Assembly (NCBI RefSeq): GCF_014207635.1
Contig: NZ_JACHIE010000009.1
Span: 1 to 64,000, forward strand
Reading direction: 5' to 3'
DNA length: 64,000 nucleotides
From: Acetobacter lovaniensis
Lineage (GTDB): Bacteria > Pseudomonadota > Alphaproteobacteria > Acetobacterales > Acetobacteraceae
Of this stretch, positions 16,500 through 25,087 are shown in pieces. Under the pieces are notes generated by a model. That model worked only from the letters and a program-made list of their open reading frames with translations, had not been told where the DNA came from and ran no database searches. A program made the translations under genes and the position numbers. Numbering within the stretch: the stretch's first letter is position 1; every line of letters begins with the position of its first letter.

Positions 16500-16925
16500 G
16501 GCGGGACACTCCGTGACGGACCGGCGGAAGACTCTCTCCCCCCTCTTTATCCGTCACGAAATCACTCCCACCCTCTGACTTTTCATGAAAAACCCGAGGC
16601 CGATTAAGTCCTTAACCATCCTCTTGTCGGTCGTCCAGCCTGCGTTATCTGCTCCTCGAAACTGGACATGTGTACTCGCAGTATACATCGCAAAAGATGT
16701 GATGTTCAGATCTGTATCTGAATCAAAACACCAACATGAACCGCACCGTCAACAGAATATGCTAGGCCCCGTGTAATCCACAGAAAAAGCTACCGAATGT
16801 CTCAAACAAAAACGACGCCTCGCCATTCGGCGCTTCTGACTGAAGCCGGATCGCGACATCATGACACCTATTAATTACATCATGATATACACAAACGATG
16901 TTTCAAAACCTACTGGACGACGTAT
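16500..16925. other. Intergenic region upstream of ParB-like gene
   Basis: About 425 bp without a supported gene. It must hold the promoter of the ParB-like gene. GC content falls rightward from the backbone toward the copper block. No repeat above background was recognised. Confidence 0.5.
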
Positions 16926-17183
16926 TTAGGGCAACCTTGTGCAGTCCAGCGATACGTCGTGATGTTCTCCCCACCCCTTTTGCCGGGAAGTGGCACACCT
17001 TCGGGCATTTAAATCCGCCAGACAGTTCTTGAACTCAGCCGTTCCCGGAGTATGCCCCATGCTCCGGCAACTTTGTTTGTCCTCACTGAGTCGACGATCT
17101 GTCGTCGTGCCACACGCAGAAAGCAAAGCGATCAAAGAGATACACGTCGTTATTTTAAACGAATTCCTCAAGTATGCGATCAT
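16926..17183 (-). CDS. Small lipoprotein, function unknown
   Basis: An 85-residue protein with a classical lipoprotein signal: a hydrophobic stretch and lipobox LSAC near residue 24, followed by GTTTDRRLSEDKQ. The mature part has four Cys and the pattern CRSMGHTPGTAEFKNCLADL, which recurs in small cell-envelope proteins of alphaproteobacteria. The flanks are non-coding. It lies left of the copper block on the same strand. Membership in the copper response is possible but nothing in the sequence shows metal binding. Confidence 0.7.
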   Translation of the reverse strand: MIAYLRNSFKITTCISLIALLSACGTTTDRRLSEDKQSCRSMGHTPGTAEFKNCLADLNARRCATSRQKGWGEHHDVSLDCTRLP

Positions 17184-17495
17184 AACGTTCCTCCACCATC
17201 ATCAATGGTAAGCATATAGTAAAGCCTGAACACTCCTAGAGTTTCCTAATAATTATAGATTTTTTTTGAAGAAATGTCAATTTTTCTATCTAGCCCTAAC
17301 CTGGAAATAACCCTATTCGGGCCAGAGTAAGCCAACTGCTTGCTTCAAAAGTTTACGACATGCGAAATAATCATGCGTAACGTTCGATATATTTTCTGAT
17401 TTACAATATATTTTTTGGGCAATGCCGCCGCTTCCAGTGATTTCATCATCACACACGCGTTAAATGGCGATATTCTGACGCAAATTTCGTAAGAT
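17184..17495. other. AT-rich intergenic stretch
   Basis: About 310 bp with lower GC than the rest of the island and short A/T runs (TTTTTTTT near 17260). It contains no supported gene. It may hold the lipoprotein promoter and the end of the haem-protein operon. Confidence 0.5.
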
Positions 17496-18284
17496 TTAAT
17501 GGTGCTTATACCATCCATACCCTCGAATATTGTTCCATGCATCGGTGGTATGACAGGCATAGCAATGCTCCACCGGGGCATCCTGATGCGCGACGTGCTG
17601 CGAAATCATTTTGAAATGCATCATGTAATGGCTGGGCGGCGCCTTGTGACAGGCGTTGCAATCCGTCGATATCTGATCGGCGGGATGTTCGAACGCGGCG
17701 ATCAGCCATGTATTGGTGGAGTGACAACTCGCGCAATCAGGACCAAAGCGGGCGCGATGAGGATCCACGTTGGAGTGACAGCTTGCGCAATTCAGATGGA
17801 GAACGGCATCACGGTCAAGTCGATGATCAGTCGGAATAGCCGCAGCGCTTCCCGGAATCGGCGACGCTCCAACCAGCCCGGCTGAGCGAAGTTGCGCAAC
17901 GGTGTCTGACCAGAAATCCGCCCTCGTCAATGCACTATGATCCATCACGGTCATATGTGGCCGTTCACCGTGCTCCACATGACAGGACGTACATTGCGTC
18001 GCCGCGACATGAAACCGGGTAGATTGCTTATCGGCGAACGACGCCAGAGAATGACATGTCACGCAGTTATTACTCACAACACCTGAAAAGGGCTTGTGAC
18101 AGGTCTCGCACTGGCTCGCTATAAACTGATGCGCCTTCGAGACTGGTCCCGGACTCACCAGTCCTTCCCAGCCTGGAATGGCGTTACTGCCGGAATGATG
18201 CATGGTAAGCGGCACCGCCACACCAACGATTAAGGCCGCGGCCGCAAAAATCGTATAGAGCAGGACGACGGGCTTCATATCCAC
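17496..18284 (-). CDS. Membrane-anchored seven-haem c-type cytochrome
   Basis: A 262-residue protein with one N-terminal membrane segment (VLLYTIFAAAALIVGVAVPL) that directs the rest to the periplasm. Seven CXXCH sites are present: CETCH, CVTCH, CTSCH, CASCH, CASCH, CNACH and CYACH. Many extra His (DHSALTRADFW, FEHPADQ, HYMMHFKMISQHVAHQD) can act as distal ligands, as in NapC/cytochrome c3-like electron conduits. Its start overlaps the stop of the cytochrome b gene by 10 bp, so translation is coupled. It is the third gene of the reductase-cytochrome b-cytochrome c unit and likely the periplasmic outlet. The final acceptor is unknown; Cu(II) or Fe(III) is inferred from context. Confidence 0.85.
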   Translation of the reverse strand: MDMKPVVLLYTIFAAAALIVGVAVPLTMHHSGSNAIPGWEGLVSPGPVSKAHQFIASQCETCHKPFSGVVSNNCVTCHSLASFADKQSTRFHVAATQCTSCHVEHGERPHMTVMDHSALTRADFWSDTVAQLRSAGLVGASPIPGSAAAIPTDHRLDRDAVLHLNCASCHSNVDPHRARFGPDCASCHSTNTWLIAAFEHPADQISTDCNACHKAPPSHYMMHFKMISQHVAHQDAPVEHCYACHTTDAWNNIRGYGWYKHH

Positions 18285-19003
18285 CTCAACCCGTAATACA
18301 CGCCCGACCAGATATGAAGAACCAGCAGAAAATAGAGGATCGTCGCAAGAACAATGTGGACCTTACGCCATCGCCCGAACAATGAATTCACGACGTTCTC
18401 CGATCTGACAGCGTACTCGACATCTGCCAGCGCGGAGGCGATGGTGGCTTCGCTATCCAATGCACCCCGCGTACCCGGATAGGCCGATGTCAAAAGAAGA
18501 CGCTGAACGATGTTGCGGGGCGCATCCGACGTCTCGGACATCAGATGCGCCATCCCGGCACCGGCAAGTGCGGCGCGAAGTTGTGCCAACTCCTGGGCGC
18601 GGCCACGCAGTCCACGGCCGATCTGAATCAACATGTAACGTCCGACATAGCCGCTGATGACGAGGACGAGCATGATGCCGGTGAGGGAAATCCCCATCGG
18701 GCTGTCGAATTTGTGGGCCGCGTGGATCAGGCCGAGAATAGGAGCCAGAACGCCGGCATAGATATGCACCGACAGCAGAGTGCGGCTCTCAATCCGAGGT
18801 GCAAAATAACGATGCACGACAGGAATCCGCTTTCCCGCCACATAGATCAGCGGCACCAGCATCAGGATGGCGGCGGAAATGCCAATCAGACTGCCAGCCA
18901 AGCTTCCGGGAAAGCGCGGTGCGACATGCACCAGAAATCCCAGCGGAAACAAGACCAGCAGGACAACCAGAGCACCAACGACAATTGCGCTGCGTTCCTG
19001 CAT
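18275..19003 (-). CDS. Cytochrome b-like membrane protein with two HX13H motifs
   Basis: A 242-residue polytopic protein with about six hydrophobic segments. Two helices carry His pairs with exactly 13 residues between them: one in VHIYAGVLAPILGLIH and one in VHIVLATILYFLLVLH. HX13H pairs in two helices are how ferric reductases and NADPH oxidases hold two b haems across the membrane. It lacks its own flavin domain; that domain is supplied by the gene just upstream, which ends one base before this start. A soluble loop (ETSDAPRNIVQRLLLTSAYP) lies between the last helices. The call as a split FRE/NOX-like membrane subunit is inference from these residues and the operon. Confidence 0.75.
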   Translation of the reverse strand: MQERSAIVVGALVVLLVLFPLGFLVHVAPRFPGSLAGSLIGISAAILMLVPLIYVAGKRIPVVHRYFAPRIESRTLLSVHIYAGVLAPILGLIHAAHKFDSPMGISLTGIMLVLVISGYVGRYMLIQIGRGLRGRAQELAQLRAALAGAGMAHLMSETSDAPRNIVQRLLLTSAYPGTRGALDSEATIASALADVEYAVRSENVVNSLFGRWRKVHIVLATILYFLLVLHIWSGVYYGLRWI

Positions 19004-21139
19004 TTATGCCTCCACCACAAGCGGGCCACCGGTCGTCTTCGCCTGGCAGGCCAGGATGAAGCCCTTGGCCTTGTCGGCCGGATCGAGCCCATCCTCAACC
19101 GCCATTGTCACCTGGCCTTGCAGCAGGTGTGTCATGCACATGCCGCAGATCCCGGACCGACAGGAGGATGGAATATTGACGCCTGCCGCATCAGCCGCGT
19201 CGAGAACCGTTTCATCCAGTTGCAACGGAGCCGATTTCCCTGAAGTGGAAAACGTAATGGTCGTTGCGGCAGGCGTGACGGCCGGAGATGAGGGGGCCGC
19301 CACAGGCCCGACCGCAGGTTCGGCCTTCATCGCGGCTGGTCCGAATGCCTCGCTATGAACATTGGCTTCCGGCACACCGAGATCCGTCAATAACGCTCTC
19401 ATGCTTGCCATCATCCCGGGTGGGCCGCAGACATGGATACGTCGGTTTGTGAGATCTGGCACCGATTGCTGAAGCAGTTCCTTCGTGATGCGCCCTTCCG
19501 GCCCCGACCACTCTGTCCCCGGCGACCGCCGCATGGTGGCAATAACGTGCAGTTTGTCATTGCGACGTTCCAGCCACTCGATTTCCTGGCGAAACACATA
19601 GTCGATGCTGGCATGAGCGGAATAGACGAAGTAGATCTCGCCCGGCCAGACGATATCGGTCAGGTATCTCAGGACCGCCATCATCGGTGTGATGCCTACG
19701 CCGCCGGACAGCAGGACGATCGAGTCTGCCTCTTCACCCGTAAAGGTAAACATACCCGATGGACCCGCGATCTTTAAAAGATCACCCTCCTTGACCGTGT
19801 CATGCAGGTAGCGCGAGACCAGCCCGTGTTCCTCGCGTTTGATCGTTAGTTCGAGATGTTCGACCTGCCCCGGCGACGATGCGATCGTATAGGACCGGCT
19901 CGCGGGCTTGCCAGACGTCGGCTCGATGGTGAGTTGCACGAACTGGCCGGGTTTGAAGTCAAAGGGAATCCGCCCCCCATCGGCCGGAACCAGATAGAAC
20001 GTCACGATCGCCGGCGTCTCCCGAATGATCCGGGCCACTTTCAGGCTGCCACGCCAGAGGCCGTGTCGCGGTACGTCGACGATCGGAGTGGCCGTTCCAC
20101 CGCCTGGTCCCGGTACAGGGGGAGGCGGGGGAACAGGAGGTGTTGGACCGCCGCCGGTCGACGATGGTGGCATGGGCGGAACCGTTGGTTTCGGTGCGAA
20201 TGCCGTGGTGGTCGTGAGAATCTCCTGCACACGATGCAACCGCAGGACCTGCAAGATCAGCAGAGCGATCGATACCAGGATCAGGATCGTCATGAACACC
20301 AGGTGAGCCGGCGTCAGTCCGAAAAATAGGCCGTTTTGCTGGCTCGCCGCGATTGTCGGCAGACCCATCTGTGCCGTGAACCAGTTGAAAGCCACCATTT
20401 GAGGATTAACGAGGCCGGTCGCGGCCGCGCGCGCGGCCATTCCGCTATCGAGCAACGCAACACCGTCATGGAGATGTTGGCTGGACCGACGCATCGTCTC
20501 CCACGACAGGGACTGAGTGGCATCGACCGATGCGGTGCCGACTTCGCGAAGACCGTCTTGAAGCCTCTGTGCCGCAATATCGGCCAGCATCTGACGTTCG
20601 GCGTCCGTCAGCTTCGGATGCGTCATCATGAAGGTATAAAGCGGCGTGCGACCGCGCGCTCCGCAACAACCTGCGTCGGCCTTGTCCGCCCCGGGAACCG
20701 CACTCAATGCCTGCCCAGCCTGGGGCAGCATGCGGCTCATCATATTGCCCTGCTCAGTCGGCCTGGATGATGGCGCACCGGGGATCCCCATCCCGCCCAT
20801 GCCAGGGTGATGGCTCGCATGCTCGTCACCACCCATCGACATCATGCCGCCCATGTCGGACATGCCTGAGTCGGGTCGAGCGGGGGTCGTCTTCATTCCG
20901 CCGGACGATTCGGCACCCCGGTCGGCATCCCGGGGCGCTGCCATAGGCCCATCGTCTTCCGGCTGATCGCGCCGCAGCGCCAGCGAAGGTGGCGGGCTGC
21001 CTGCCGTAGGCCCCGCCATAGTGCCGCTAGACATGGCCGGAACGGCAGGTGACTCACCCGGTGCCTGAGCAAATCCCTCTGACATGCTGATGAGCAGTGT
21101 CATGATCACGACACTCCCGCTCAAAAAGACGCGCCTCAT
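19004..21139 (-). CDS. Fusion protein: Met-rich periplasmic head, TM segment, FAD/NAD(P)H reductase and 2Fe-2S ferredoxin
   Basis: A 711-residue protein. In order: a signal-like N-terminus (FLSGSVVIMTLLISMSEGFA); a Met/His/Gly-rich stretch near residues 85-115 (SDMGGMMSMGGDEHASHHPG); a helical part to about 280; one TM helix (LVFMTILILVSIALLILQVL); a Pro/Gly linker; an FNR-type reductase with RSYTIAS (FAD), GGVGITPMMAVLRYL and CGPPGMMASM (NAD(P)H); and a C-terminal plant-type 2Fe-2S domain with CRSGICGMCM and a fourth Cys in ILACQAK. The order puts the Met-rich head in the periplasm and the redox domains in the cytoplasm. It probably feeds electrons to the cytochrome b encoded next. A CsoR-like operator lies 80 bp upstream. 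Confidence 0.85.
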   Translation of the reverse strand: MRRVFLSGSVVIMTLLISMSEGFAQAPGESPAVPAMSSGTMAGPTAGSPPPSLALRRDQPEDDGPMAAPRDADRGAESSGGMKTTPARPDSGMSDMGGMMSMGGDEHASHHPGMGGMGIPGAPSSRPTEQGNMMSRMLPQAGQALSAVPGADKADAGCCGARGRTPLYTFMMTHPKLTDAERQMLADIAAQRLQDGLREVGTASVDATQSLSWETMRRSSQHLHDGVALLDSGMAARAAATGLVNPQMVAFNWFTAQMGLPTIAASQQNGLFFGLTPAHLVFMTILILVSIALLILQVLRLHRVQEILTTTTAFAPKPTVPPMPPSSTGGGPTPPVPPPPPVPGPGGGTATPIVDVPRHGLWRGSLKVARIIRETPAIVTFYLVPADGGRIPFDFKPGQFVQLTIEPTSGKPASRSYTIASSPGQVEHLELTIKREEHGLVSRYLHDTVKEGDLLKIAGPSGMFTFTGEEADSIVLLSGGVGITPMMAVLRYLTDIVWPGEIYFVYSAHASIDYVFRQEIEWLERRNDKLHVIATMRRSPGTEWSGPEGRITKELLQQSVPDLTNRRIHVCGPPGMMASMRALLTDLGVPEANVHSEAFGPAAMKAEPAVGPVAAPSSPAVTPAATTITFSTSGKSAPLQLDETVLDAADAAGVNIPSSCRSGICGMCMTHLLQGQVTMAVEDGLDPADKAKGFILACQAKTTGGPLVVEA

Positions 21140-21215
21140 GCTTTCTCCAACACGCCATCATCCTCGGCAAAGTTCATACCGGCCCGTTTTCCGGATGTCG
21201 TCAGGACACCACTTA

Positions 21216-21235
21216 TTACTATACGGGGGTATGGC
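21216..21235. promoter_or_regulatory. CsoR/RcnR-type operator in front of reductase operon
   Basis: ATAC-GGGG-GTAT is a perfect inverted repeat with a G-tract at 21221-21232, inside an AT-rich context (TTACTATACGGGGGTATGGC). G/C tracts flanked by AT inverted arms are the DNA sites of the CsoR/RcnR/FrmR family. It lies between the cytochrome c gene stop and the reductase start at 21139. Confidence 0.65.
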
Positions 21236-21273
21236 ATATTTTCCTTGATCTCGATCAATTATCCCAGCGGCAT

Positions 21274-21837
21274 CTACTGTCGCGGCATCGGCATATCCAT
21301 GTCGTGATGCATATGATGCCCGCCGGCTGCTTCTGCCCGAGCGACCAGCGCCTGGTAGGTGGAACTGTTCATTCCCGGAAGTTTCTCGAGAAACGCCACA
21401 ATGTTCCAGAGATCGTCATCACCATGATCCGCCCAGGACGGCATGCCCGACATCTTGATGCCATGCTTGAGAATCCAGAACAGCTCGCCCGGCGTATAAC
21501 GTTGCGCTACATCATTCAGAACCGGTGGCTTCGGATACATCCCCTCCGCCATATCCTCGGCCTCGACGCCCGGCGCCGAATGACATGAGGCGCAATGCAT
21601 CGAAAAATGCGATGCACCACCGACGAGCCGTGCCTGCGTCTCAAGATCGACAGGTGCGGTAATGCCCTCGGCGTGATGCCGGATTGAATGGAGGCGTGCC
21701 GTTTCCAGAACACGATAGGTCAGCCGCCAATGCGGCGAGGTGGCGCCCACATCATACAGACCACCGAAAGCGACGGCCGTTCCCGCGCCGATCCCGACCA
21801 GCAGAATACCGGCGAGACTCCAGGCTAATCTTTTCAT
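21274..21837 (-). CDS. Mono-haem cytochrome c with His/Met-rich tail
   Basis: A 187-residue secreted protein. The N-terminal segment LAWSLAGILLVGIGAGTAVA is a signal or anchor. One haem site is seen (HCASCHSAPGVE) with a plausible distal Met in KMSGMPSWADH, as in class I cytochromes c. The last 15 residues (HHMHHDMDMPMPRQ) form a candidate copper-binding tail. An upstream in-frame ATG would add eight residues. The gene lies between a Met-rich copper protein and the reductase operon, all on one strand. It may link CopA-type oxidation or the reductase to the respiratory chain. The partner is unknown. Confidence 0.8.
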   Translation of the reverse strand: MKRLAWSLAGILLVGIGAGTAVAFGGLYDVGATSPHWRLTYRVLETARLHSIRHHAEGITAPVDLETQARLVGGASHFSMHCASCHSAPGVEAEDMAEGMYPKPPVLNDVAQRYTPGELFWILKHGIKMSGMPSWADHGDDDLWNIVAFLEKLPGMNSSTYQALVARAEAAGGHHMHHDMDMPMPRQ

Positions 21838-21902
21838 GCGTGCCTCCCTGGGCATCTCCAAGGGCGACGCTTATGGCGCCGCCCCGCTCCATCAGGAATC
21901 GA

Positions 21903-22295
21903 TCAGCGCTGATGAACCGCGTCGGGCATGCTCTGCGGCCCCATCGGCATCTTCATGCCGCTTTCCTTGTCACCGCAGCCCATCTTCATCTTGTGATCTG
22001 ACGGCGCCATGGCGTGGCCGTTCGACATATCCATGCCCTTCATCTTCATACAGCCTCCCATCTTTCCTTTCATTTTCATGCCCTTCTCCATGCCCTCCAT
22101 GCCGGAACCGGACATGCCGTCCATTTTCATCTTGTCGTGGTCCATCCCCGACATACCGGACATGCCCTGCATCCCGGACATATCCTGACCCTGCGGCTGG
22201 GCCGGTGCCGGAGCGGGTGTCTGGGCATGCGCAACCGAGGCTGTGGCCAGAAGTGCTACCAGAGCGGCCGAGATCCTGAAATTGACAGTTAGCAT
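21903..22295 (-). CDS. Periplasmic Met-rich copper-binding protein
   Basis: A 130-residue protein with a clear Sec signal (ALVALLATASVAHAQ). The mature chain of about 105 residues has about two dozen Met, mostly as MxxM and MxM motifs (DMSGMQGMSGMSGMDHDKMK), plus two Cys and several His. Such composition is typical of periplasmic copper sponges and of the Met-rich inserts of CopA/PcoA. It lies 80 bp downstream of copB. There is no enzyme fold. The role is inferred as Cu(I) buffering or hand-over to CopA/CopB. Confidence 0.8.
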   Translation of the reverse strand: MLTVNFRISAALVALLATASVAHAQTPAPAPAQPQGQDMSGMQGMSGMSGMDHDKMKMDGMSGSGMEGMEKGMKMKGKMGGCMKMKGMDMSNGHAMAPSDHKMKMGCGDKESGMKMPMGPQSMPDAVHQR

Positions 22296-22375
22296 TTGTA
22301 AGTTCCTTATCTTTTTTTATCTGAATCGGGACCGCACGGTGCGCCCCGCAACGACTTCACATCGGGCAGGAGCGG

Positions 22376-23182
22376 TCAGAACCACGTCCTGATCCCGAAG
22401 GTGAAATTCAGGTCCTGGACACGCTCATGCCTTGAACGTGCCATGTCGGCGGCCTGACCGAACGTGCCGGAATAACTCACGCCGATATAGGGCGCGAATT
22501 TCCGATGCCATTCGTAGCGAAGCCGCAATCCCGTATCGATATCGGACAGCCCGGTTCCGACGCCGCGCGCACGATCGGACGCGGAATAGAAGTTCATCTC
22601 GACCTGGGGTTGGAGAATCAGGCGATTGGTCAGCAGGATATCGTAGGAACCTTGCAGACGCCCTGCGGCGCCTCGGTCACTGAAATATGCCGTGGCCTCC
22701 ACATTGAAGAAATATAGCGCCAGTCCCTCGACCCCGATCGCGCCCCAGGCCCGTGTGGGGCCGTTGTCAATATCGAGACGCACGCCAGTCTGGACATCGA
22801 AATACCGGGAGATGGCACGATCATAGAGGGCCTCATGATCTCCATCACCGAACTTGCCGTTTGTGCCGACCGTGCCTTCGGATTTCAGCCAGAGCTTGTC
22901 GTAGTCAGTGCCGAACCAAGCCTGCCCATCGTAACGGAACTGCCCGCCATCGGCACCAAAGCGCGCCTCGAACTGGTCGAGCAGCGCATGCATATAGATG
23001 TTATGGTCCATGACCGGCTGGATGCCGTTGACATAGACCACGGGCGCGGGAGCCGAGGCGGTCTGCGCTTCCTGGGTTCCTTCGCTCTGGCGTGCCGGGA
23101 CTGACTGGGCGCGTCCCGTGCCAGGTACCGCGGTAGCCAGTCCAGCGGCAAGGACCGTGCCACCTATCAGACCCCGGATCAC
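22376..23182 (-). CDS. copB: Copper resistance outer-membrane protein CopB
   Basis: 268 residues from a GTG at 23182 that overlaps the copA stop (GTGA), so translation is coupled. A signal peptide (GLIGGTVLAAGLATAVPGTG) is followed by a short linker and the CopB/PcoB beta-barrel domain: VMDHNIYMHALLDQFEARFG, LWLKSEGTVGTNGKFGDGDH, TGVRLDIDNGPTRAWGAIGV, TNRLILQPQVEMNFYS and a C-terminal aromatic FGIRTWF as in outer-membrane barrels. Unlike many CopB, the N-terminal Met-rich region is nearly absent; a separate Met-rich protein is encoded immediately downstream and may replace it. Confidence 0.9.
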   Translation of the reverse strand: MIRGLIGGTVLAAGLATAVPGTGRAQSVPARQSEGTQEAQTASAPAPVVYVNGIQPVMDHNIYMHALLDQFEARFGADGGQFRYDGQAWFGTDYDKLWLKSEGTVGTNGKFGDGDHEALYDRAISRYFDVQTGVRLDIDNGPTRAWGAIGVEGLALYFFNVEATAYFSDRGAAGRLQGSYDILLTNRLILQPQVEMNFYSASDRARGVGTGLSDIDTGLRLRYEWHRKFAPYIGVSYSGTFGQAADMARSRHERVQDLNFTFGIRTWF

Positions 23183-25011
23183 GACACCACCACCGTGCGG
23201 AACATGCCCACCTCCATGTGGTAGAGCAGGTGGCAGTGATATGCCCACAGCCCGGGTTCGTCCGCCGTGACCAAGTAACTCAGCCGCTCACCCGGCTTGA
23301 CGGTAATCGTGTGCTTGTAGGGTCGGCAGTCACCCTGCCCATTTTCCAGTTCGCTCCACAATCCATGCAGATGGATTGGATGCTCCATCATCGTGTCGTT
23401 GATCAGGACGAAGCGCACCCGCTCGCCCAAAGTCAGACGAATCGGTTCCGCTTCCGAGAACTTCTTGCCGTCGAATCCCCAGATGAAGCGTTCCATGCTG
23501 CCGGTCAGGTGCAGGGTGATCTCGCGCGACGGCGGGCGTGGGTCCGCGCCCGGGATCGTGGCCCGCAGATCGGCATAGGTCAGAACGCGGCGACCATTAT
23601 TCTCCAGCCCGTCGCCCGGCTCCGCCAGCCGGTTGATCGGCATCATGGCGACACTCTGCACCGCGACGCCGGGTTTCAACTCTGTTTTATGCCGCGACGC
23701 AGCCGCCATGCCCGGCATATCCATCGCAGCGGCTCCGGGTCTGTTAGCCTCCTTCATGTCCATGTGATCCATGTCCATGCCGCCGCCGGCAGGGGCATCA
23801 CCGGGCTTCCCCGGCGAACTCCCCATCTCCATGCCCGCCATGCCGCCCTTCATGTCCATATTCCCCATACCCATGTCGGTCATGGTGCGCAGAGGGCGCG
23901 GGTCCATGGGGGGAACCGGCCCGGCAAGGCCCGAACGGGTGGCGAGCGTGCCGCGCGCGTATCCGGTACGATCCTCGGCCTGGGCAAAGACTGTGTACGG
24001 TCCATCGGCGGTGGGGCTGACAATTACATCGTAGGTTTCCGCTGGCCCGATGCGGAATTCATCGACCGGGATGGGCTCCACGTCATTACCGTCGGCCTGA
24101 ACAACGGTCATCGTCAGGCCGGGAACCCGCACGTCGAACAGCGTCATCGCCGATGCATTGATGAAGCGCAGGCGAATGCGCTCGCCCGGTCGGAACAGGC
24201 CCGTCCAGTTCGCCCCGGGAGACTGGCCGTTGATCAGGTAGGTGTAGATGATGCCCGAAACATCCAGAATATCGGTCGGTGCCATGTTCATGGCACCCCA
24301 TTGCAGACGATCCCGGATGGTCGCACCCAGCCCCTGTCGATGCGCGTCACGGAAGAACGTGCCCACCGTACGCTGGCGGAAATTGTAGTAATCGCTCTGG
24401 AATTTGAGGTTGGAGACGATGTCCTCGGGATCGACGTCGGTCCAGTCGGACAGGACCATCACATAGTCACGGTCGAAATGCTGCGCGTAACCATCCTTCG
24501 GATCGATGATCAGAGCCCCATACAGGCCCGTCTGCTCCTGGAAGCCGGAATGGCTGTGATACCAGTAGGTGCCGCTCTGATGCAGCGGGAAGCGATAGGT
24601 GAACGTCTCGCCGGGCGCGATGCCGCCGAAGCTGAGGCCGGGCACGCCATCCATGTGGGCCGGCACCCGGAGGCCGTGCCAGTGGATCGACGTGGGCTCA
24701 TCCAACCGGTTGGTGACGTTCAGTTCGACCGTGTCACCCTGACGCCAGCGCAGGATCGGCGCGGGCGTGGAGCCGTTCACACCCACCGCGTGCATGCGCG
24801 CACCGGTGATATTGATCGGTACAGAACCGATCGTAAGGTCGAAACGGGTGCCAGGCAGCGGGTCGGGCCGACCCGACGCCGGCGCATAGACCGGAGCGTA
24901 GGCGCCCGCGCTGCCCTGCGGGACGGCCAGCGCCGCCCCCCACAGGCCCGTCCCGACGACGAAACGGCGGCGCGTGATCGCGCTCCGTCCCGCAAGGGAT
25001 CGTATTGACAT
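23179..25011 (-). CDS. copA: Copper resistance multicopper oxidase CopA (PcoA type)
   Basis: A 610-residue periplasmic oxidase with a Tat signal (ITRRRFVVGTGLWGAALAVP). Copper ligands are visible in the four standard places: SIHWHGLRVP and YWYHSHSGFQEQTG near residues 100-150, and EHPIHLHGLW and WAYHCHLLYHMEVGM near the C-terminus, including the type 1 Cys. Between residues 375 and 450 is a Met-rich insert (TDMGMGNMDMKGGMAGMEMG). The family oxidises Cu(I) in the periplasm or binds it. It is followed by copB with overlapping stop and start, and preceded by a His/Cys-rich protein and csoR, all on the minus strand. Confidence 0.95.
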   Translation of the reverse strand: MSIRSLAGRSAITRRRFVVGTGLWGAALAVPQGSAGAYAPVYAPASGRPDPLPGTRFDLTIGSVPINITGARMHAVGVNGSTPAPILRWRQGDTVELNVTNRLDEPTSIHWHGLRVPAHMDGVPGLSFGGIAPGETFTYRFPLHQSGTYWYHSHSGFQEQTGLYGALIIDPKDGYAQHFDRDYVMVLSDWTDVDPEDIVSNLKFQSDYYNFRQRTVGTFFRDAHRQGLGATIRDRLQWGAMNMAPTDILDVSGIIYTYLINGQSPGANWTGLFRPGERIRLRFINASAMTLFDVRVPGLTMTVVQADGNDVEPIPVDEFRIGPAETYDVIVSPTADGPYTVFAQAEDRTGYARGTLATRSGLAGPVPPMDPRPLRTMTDMGMGNMDMKGGMAGMEMGSSPGKPGDAPAGGGMDMDHMDMKEANRPGAAAMDMPGMAAASRHKTELKPGVAVQSVAMMPINRLAEPGDGLENNGRRVLTYADLRATIPGADPRPPSREITLHLTGSMERFIWGFDGKKFSEAEPIRLTLGERVRFVLINDTMMEHPIHLHGLWSELENGQGDCRPYKHTITVKPGERLSYLVTADEPGLWAYHCHLLYHMEVGMFRTVVVS

Positions 25012-25087
25012 GAATAATAGTCCGCAAAAGAGAGAAGGCGGAACCGGTCATAGGTCAATGACCAGTCCTGAGACTGTCAGAACAGAA

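Noticed and set aside
23218-25008. Very long open frame on the + strand opposite copA
   Set aside because: It mirrors copA exactly, is Arg/His-rich without recognisable motifs, and arises from the high-GC codon pattern of the minus-strand gene.
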